64,000 nt of DNA from positions 62,001 through 126,000 of the forward strand of contig JANQNX010000009.1 in assembly GCA_028279365.1 (NCBI GenBank). The letters are read 5' to 3'. This stretch comes from Gammaproteobacteria bacterium (GTDB taxonomy: Bacteria > Pseudomonadota > Gammaproteobacteria > Eutrophobiales > Eutrophobiaceae). The notes beneath the pieces are model-generated. The model was not told the DNA's origin. It did no database searches and saw nothing but the letters and a program-made list of their open reading frames with translations. The position numbers were made by a program, and so were the translations under genes. Positions 62,797 through 64,000 of the stretch are shown piece by piece. How positions within the stretch are numbered: position 1 is the first letter of the stretch; each line of letters opens with the position of its first letter.

Positions 62797-63287
62797 TTAC
62801 TCCTCGATTTTTTTCTTTTTGCCTTTTCTGACACTAAAGTTTTCTTTAAGATACGTCTCGCCATGTACTGTCGGTTTGGTTTTTCCTCTACCACTATTTT
62901 GAAATAGGCTTTTACCTTTTTCTTTTGCAGATTTAAATGTCATATCTACACGTTCTGGAATTGTCAATCCGACATCACCAGCTATTTGCCTAACTTCATC
63001 ATATGAGATTGGTTCTTTACCATACTGGCTATAATGATAAGCAGCGATACTCATTGCATTATCAGAGGGTTTTTCATGATCGAATTTTGAGAAGAAACTT
63101 TCCATATCATCGTCAATATCCGTGCCCCATCATCCCCATCACTTACAGTGTGTTTCGGCTTGTTACCAGTTATATAGCCTTCAAGCAATTTAAAGGCATG
63201 TTCACGAATAGCTGGATCTAGTTTAGTTATTACCCCATTAACTTCTTGGAGCTTTTTAACCCTTTCTTTGTATTCTTCTTCTTTCAT
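62797..63287 (-). pseudogene. Frameshifted wHTH-like cassette gene
   Basis: Two overlapping minus-strand frames together give one protein of about 163 residues. The first (63287 down to about 63125) starts MKEEEYKERVKKLQEVNGVI and ends in an acidic SDGDDG stretch. The second continues as DIDDDMESFFSKFDHEKPSDNAM, then a winged-helix-like region (AAYHYSQYGKEPISYDEVRQ to PTVHGETYLKENF) and a basic tail. The frame changes at a GGGG run (63125-63128); insertion of one base restores it. This may be a real mutation, a slippery site or a sequencing error. GGAG lies before the ATG, and a GTTAGGC core site 24 bases upstream begins the cassette. Confidence 0.75.
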
Positions 63288-63311
63288 GCTTGATTCTCCA
63301 TTATCATTGGT

Positions 63312-63329
63312 GCCTAACTATGTGTTAGG
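63312..63329 (-). other. Integron core-site-like GTTAGGC at cassette start
   Basis: On the minus strand the sequence ACCTAAC-acata-GTTAGGC combines an RYYYAAC and a GTTRRRY core only 5 bases apart. GTTAGGC is the standard 3' core after which a cassette begins, and the first cassette gene starts 24 bases later. The full palindromic body of a preceding attC is absent, as though deleted. Confidence 0.6.
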
Positions 63330-63519
63330 TGACACTTTGTCAGATAAACTACTATAGGTAATAAGTGGATATACATGAGAAAACCTCCTTGTTTCAATAA
63401 AAAACAATATTTTGAGTATAGCCACTATTTATATAAGGTCCACTAGAAACAAGACATGCAAATACCATTATTGATCTAAAAAATCCCGTAATGCATTGTC
63501 AAATTGAGAGGAAGCAGTA

Positions 63520-63690
63520 GCGCAAAAATGACAGGATGTCATTTTTAGCTCATTGGTTCAGGACGAACCTATGAGCGGCGCGTCACTGCAACGAACAATT
63601 TGGGTAGCCGCAGGCCAAGGCATTAGGGAAAGATTTTCTTGCTTACTTCTTTTTGAAAAGAAGTAAGGCGTCGGAAAAGACGCAACCGAT
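63520..63690. repeat. Multi-hairpin intergenic element
   Basis: Four perfect or near-perfect palindromes follow one another: AAAAATGACA-gga-TGTCATTTTT (63524-63546); GCTCAT-t-GGTTC-aggac-GAACC-t-ATGAGC (63548-63576); CTTACTTCTTTT/AAAAGAAGTAAG (63642-63667); GCGTC-ggaaaa-GACGC (63668-63683). Similar strings are familiar as dispersed intergenic repeats in gammaproteobacteria. No coding potential. The whole may be a mobile repeat or a structured RNA. Confidence 0.6.
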
Positions 63691-63723
63691 GCTAAGAAAA
63701 GTCTTATAATTAAATATTACCTA

Positions 63724-64000
63724 TTAACCAAAAACCAACTCATATGTTACTCCATCTTCACTCTTACCTGTCTTACCTCTCTGCGAAGAAAAATGCATTC
63801 GCTTTCCATCAGGTGAAAACGCTGGACCTGTGATCTCGGATTTATCCTGCCCATAAATCTGCACTAATACATACGGCTGATAATTTTTACCTAGCGCAAC
63901 GATTTGCATATTGCCGCCATCTTCCGCGATTAACAATTCTCCTGATTGTGAGACTTCAATATTATCGACGCCAGTCAATAGAGGTTCCAAATAATCAGCA
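63724..64000 (-). CDS. PhoX/DUF839-like protein, C-terminal part (5' end outside window)
   Basis: The frame remains open at the window edge and ends in TAA at 63724. The visible 91 residues contain PLLTGVDNIEVSQSGELLIAEDGG and ITGPAFSPDGKRMHFSSQRG, which are typical of the last beta-propeller blades of PhoX-type alkaline phosphatases (DUF839). Gene size and metal-binding residues cannot be judged because most of it lies beyond the right end. Confidence 0.7.
   Translation of the reverse strand, partial: ADYLEPLLTGVDNIEVSQSGELLIAEDGGNMQIVALGKNYQPYVLVQIYGQDKSEITGPAFSPDGKRMHFSSQRGKTGKSEDGVTYELVFG

Noticed and set aside
63524..63576. CRISPR repeat
   Set aside because: The palindromes are different from each other and not regularly spaced; no spacer-repeat pattern exists.

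Overview
The window is a contiguous stretch of gammaproteobacterial chromosome, roughly mid-40s % G+C by eye. Gene order resembles Pseudomonas and its relatives: prfA-prmC-moeB, engB-cytochrome c4-dsbA, hemCDXY, gshB-tonB-yqgE-yqgF-pyrR-pyrB-pyrC'. Two tandem pqqA genes, several c-type cytochromes, an NhaA antiporter and a TRAP binding protein fit a marine, PQQ-using bacterium such as a Methylophaga-like methylotroph (Thiotrichales). That assignment is inference; no rRNA or other decisive marker is present.

Layout. 1-2.3 kb: prfA (3' end), prmC, a small unknown protein and moeB. 2.3-5 kb: a LysR regulator and nhaA, separated by a gene-free stretch with phased A-tracts, strong hairpins and a terminator. 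5.2-8.1 kb: two DUF2157-like membrane proteins and modA. 8.1-8.9 kb: a decayed yafJ-type amidotransferase. 9-15.7 kb: an iron block (TonB-dependent receptor, bfd, bfr, each with a Fur-like box) interleaved with an LpxR-like outer-membrane protein lacking a normal start codon, dgkA, tpx and gcvH. 15.8-24 kb: lemA and a GIDE-like protein, prlC, an SH3 protein, xthA, rpmE, an SNase-like nuclease and an M48 protease. 24-26.6 kb: a candidate sRNA at the Spot 42/ErsA position, engB, cytochrome c4, dsbA. 26.6-34.6 kb: a diguanylate cyclase whose Shine-Dalgarno and start codon are separated by an 11-bp hairpin, tandem pqqA, phrB, purK-purE, a class I amidotransferase, an SDR protein and a c5-type cytochrome. 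34.6-47 kb: TRAP binding protein, uvrD, pmbA, a MoxR-DUF58-transglutaminase operon, a cNMP-GGDEF protein, msbA and prk. 47-60.4 kb: a ParA-like ATPase, a ferredoxin reductase, hemCDXY, gshB, tonB and the pyrimidine operon, which contains a dihydroorotase homologue with lost metal ligands (PyrC').

60.4-63.7 kb is accessory DNA. The trmB-like gene at the end of the pyrimidine operon is followed by a foreign-looking methyltransferase, and then by a diverged second copy of the trmB-like 3' end. An integron attC site directly abuts that second copy and serves a minus-strand cassette holding two genes that share a winged-helix-like domain. One of the two ends in a HEPN-type R-x4-H motif; the other is frameshifted at a G run. 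A multi-hairpin intergenic element and the 3' end of a PhoX-like gene close the window.

The strongest leads are the attC-bounded wHTH/HEPN cassette, the trmB 3'-end duplication, the tandem identical PqqA peptides, the sRNA candidate opposite engB, and the hairpin between Shine-Dalgarno and ATG of the diguanylate cyclase gene.
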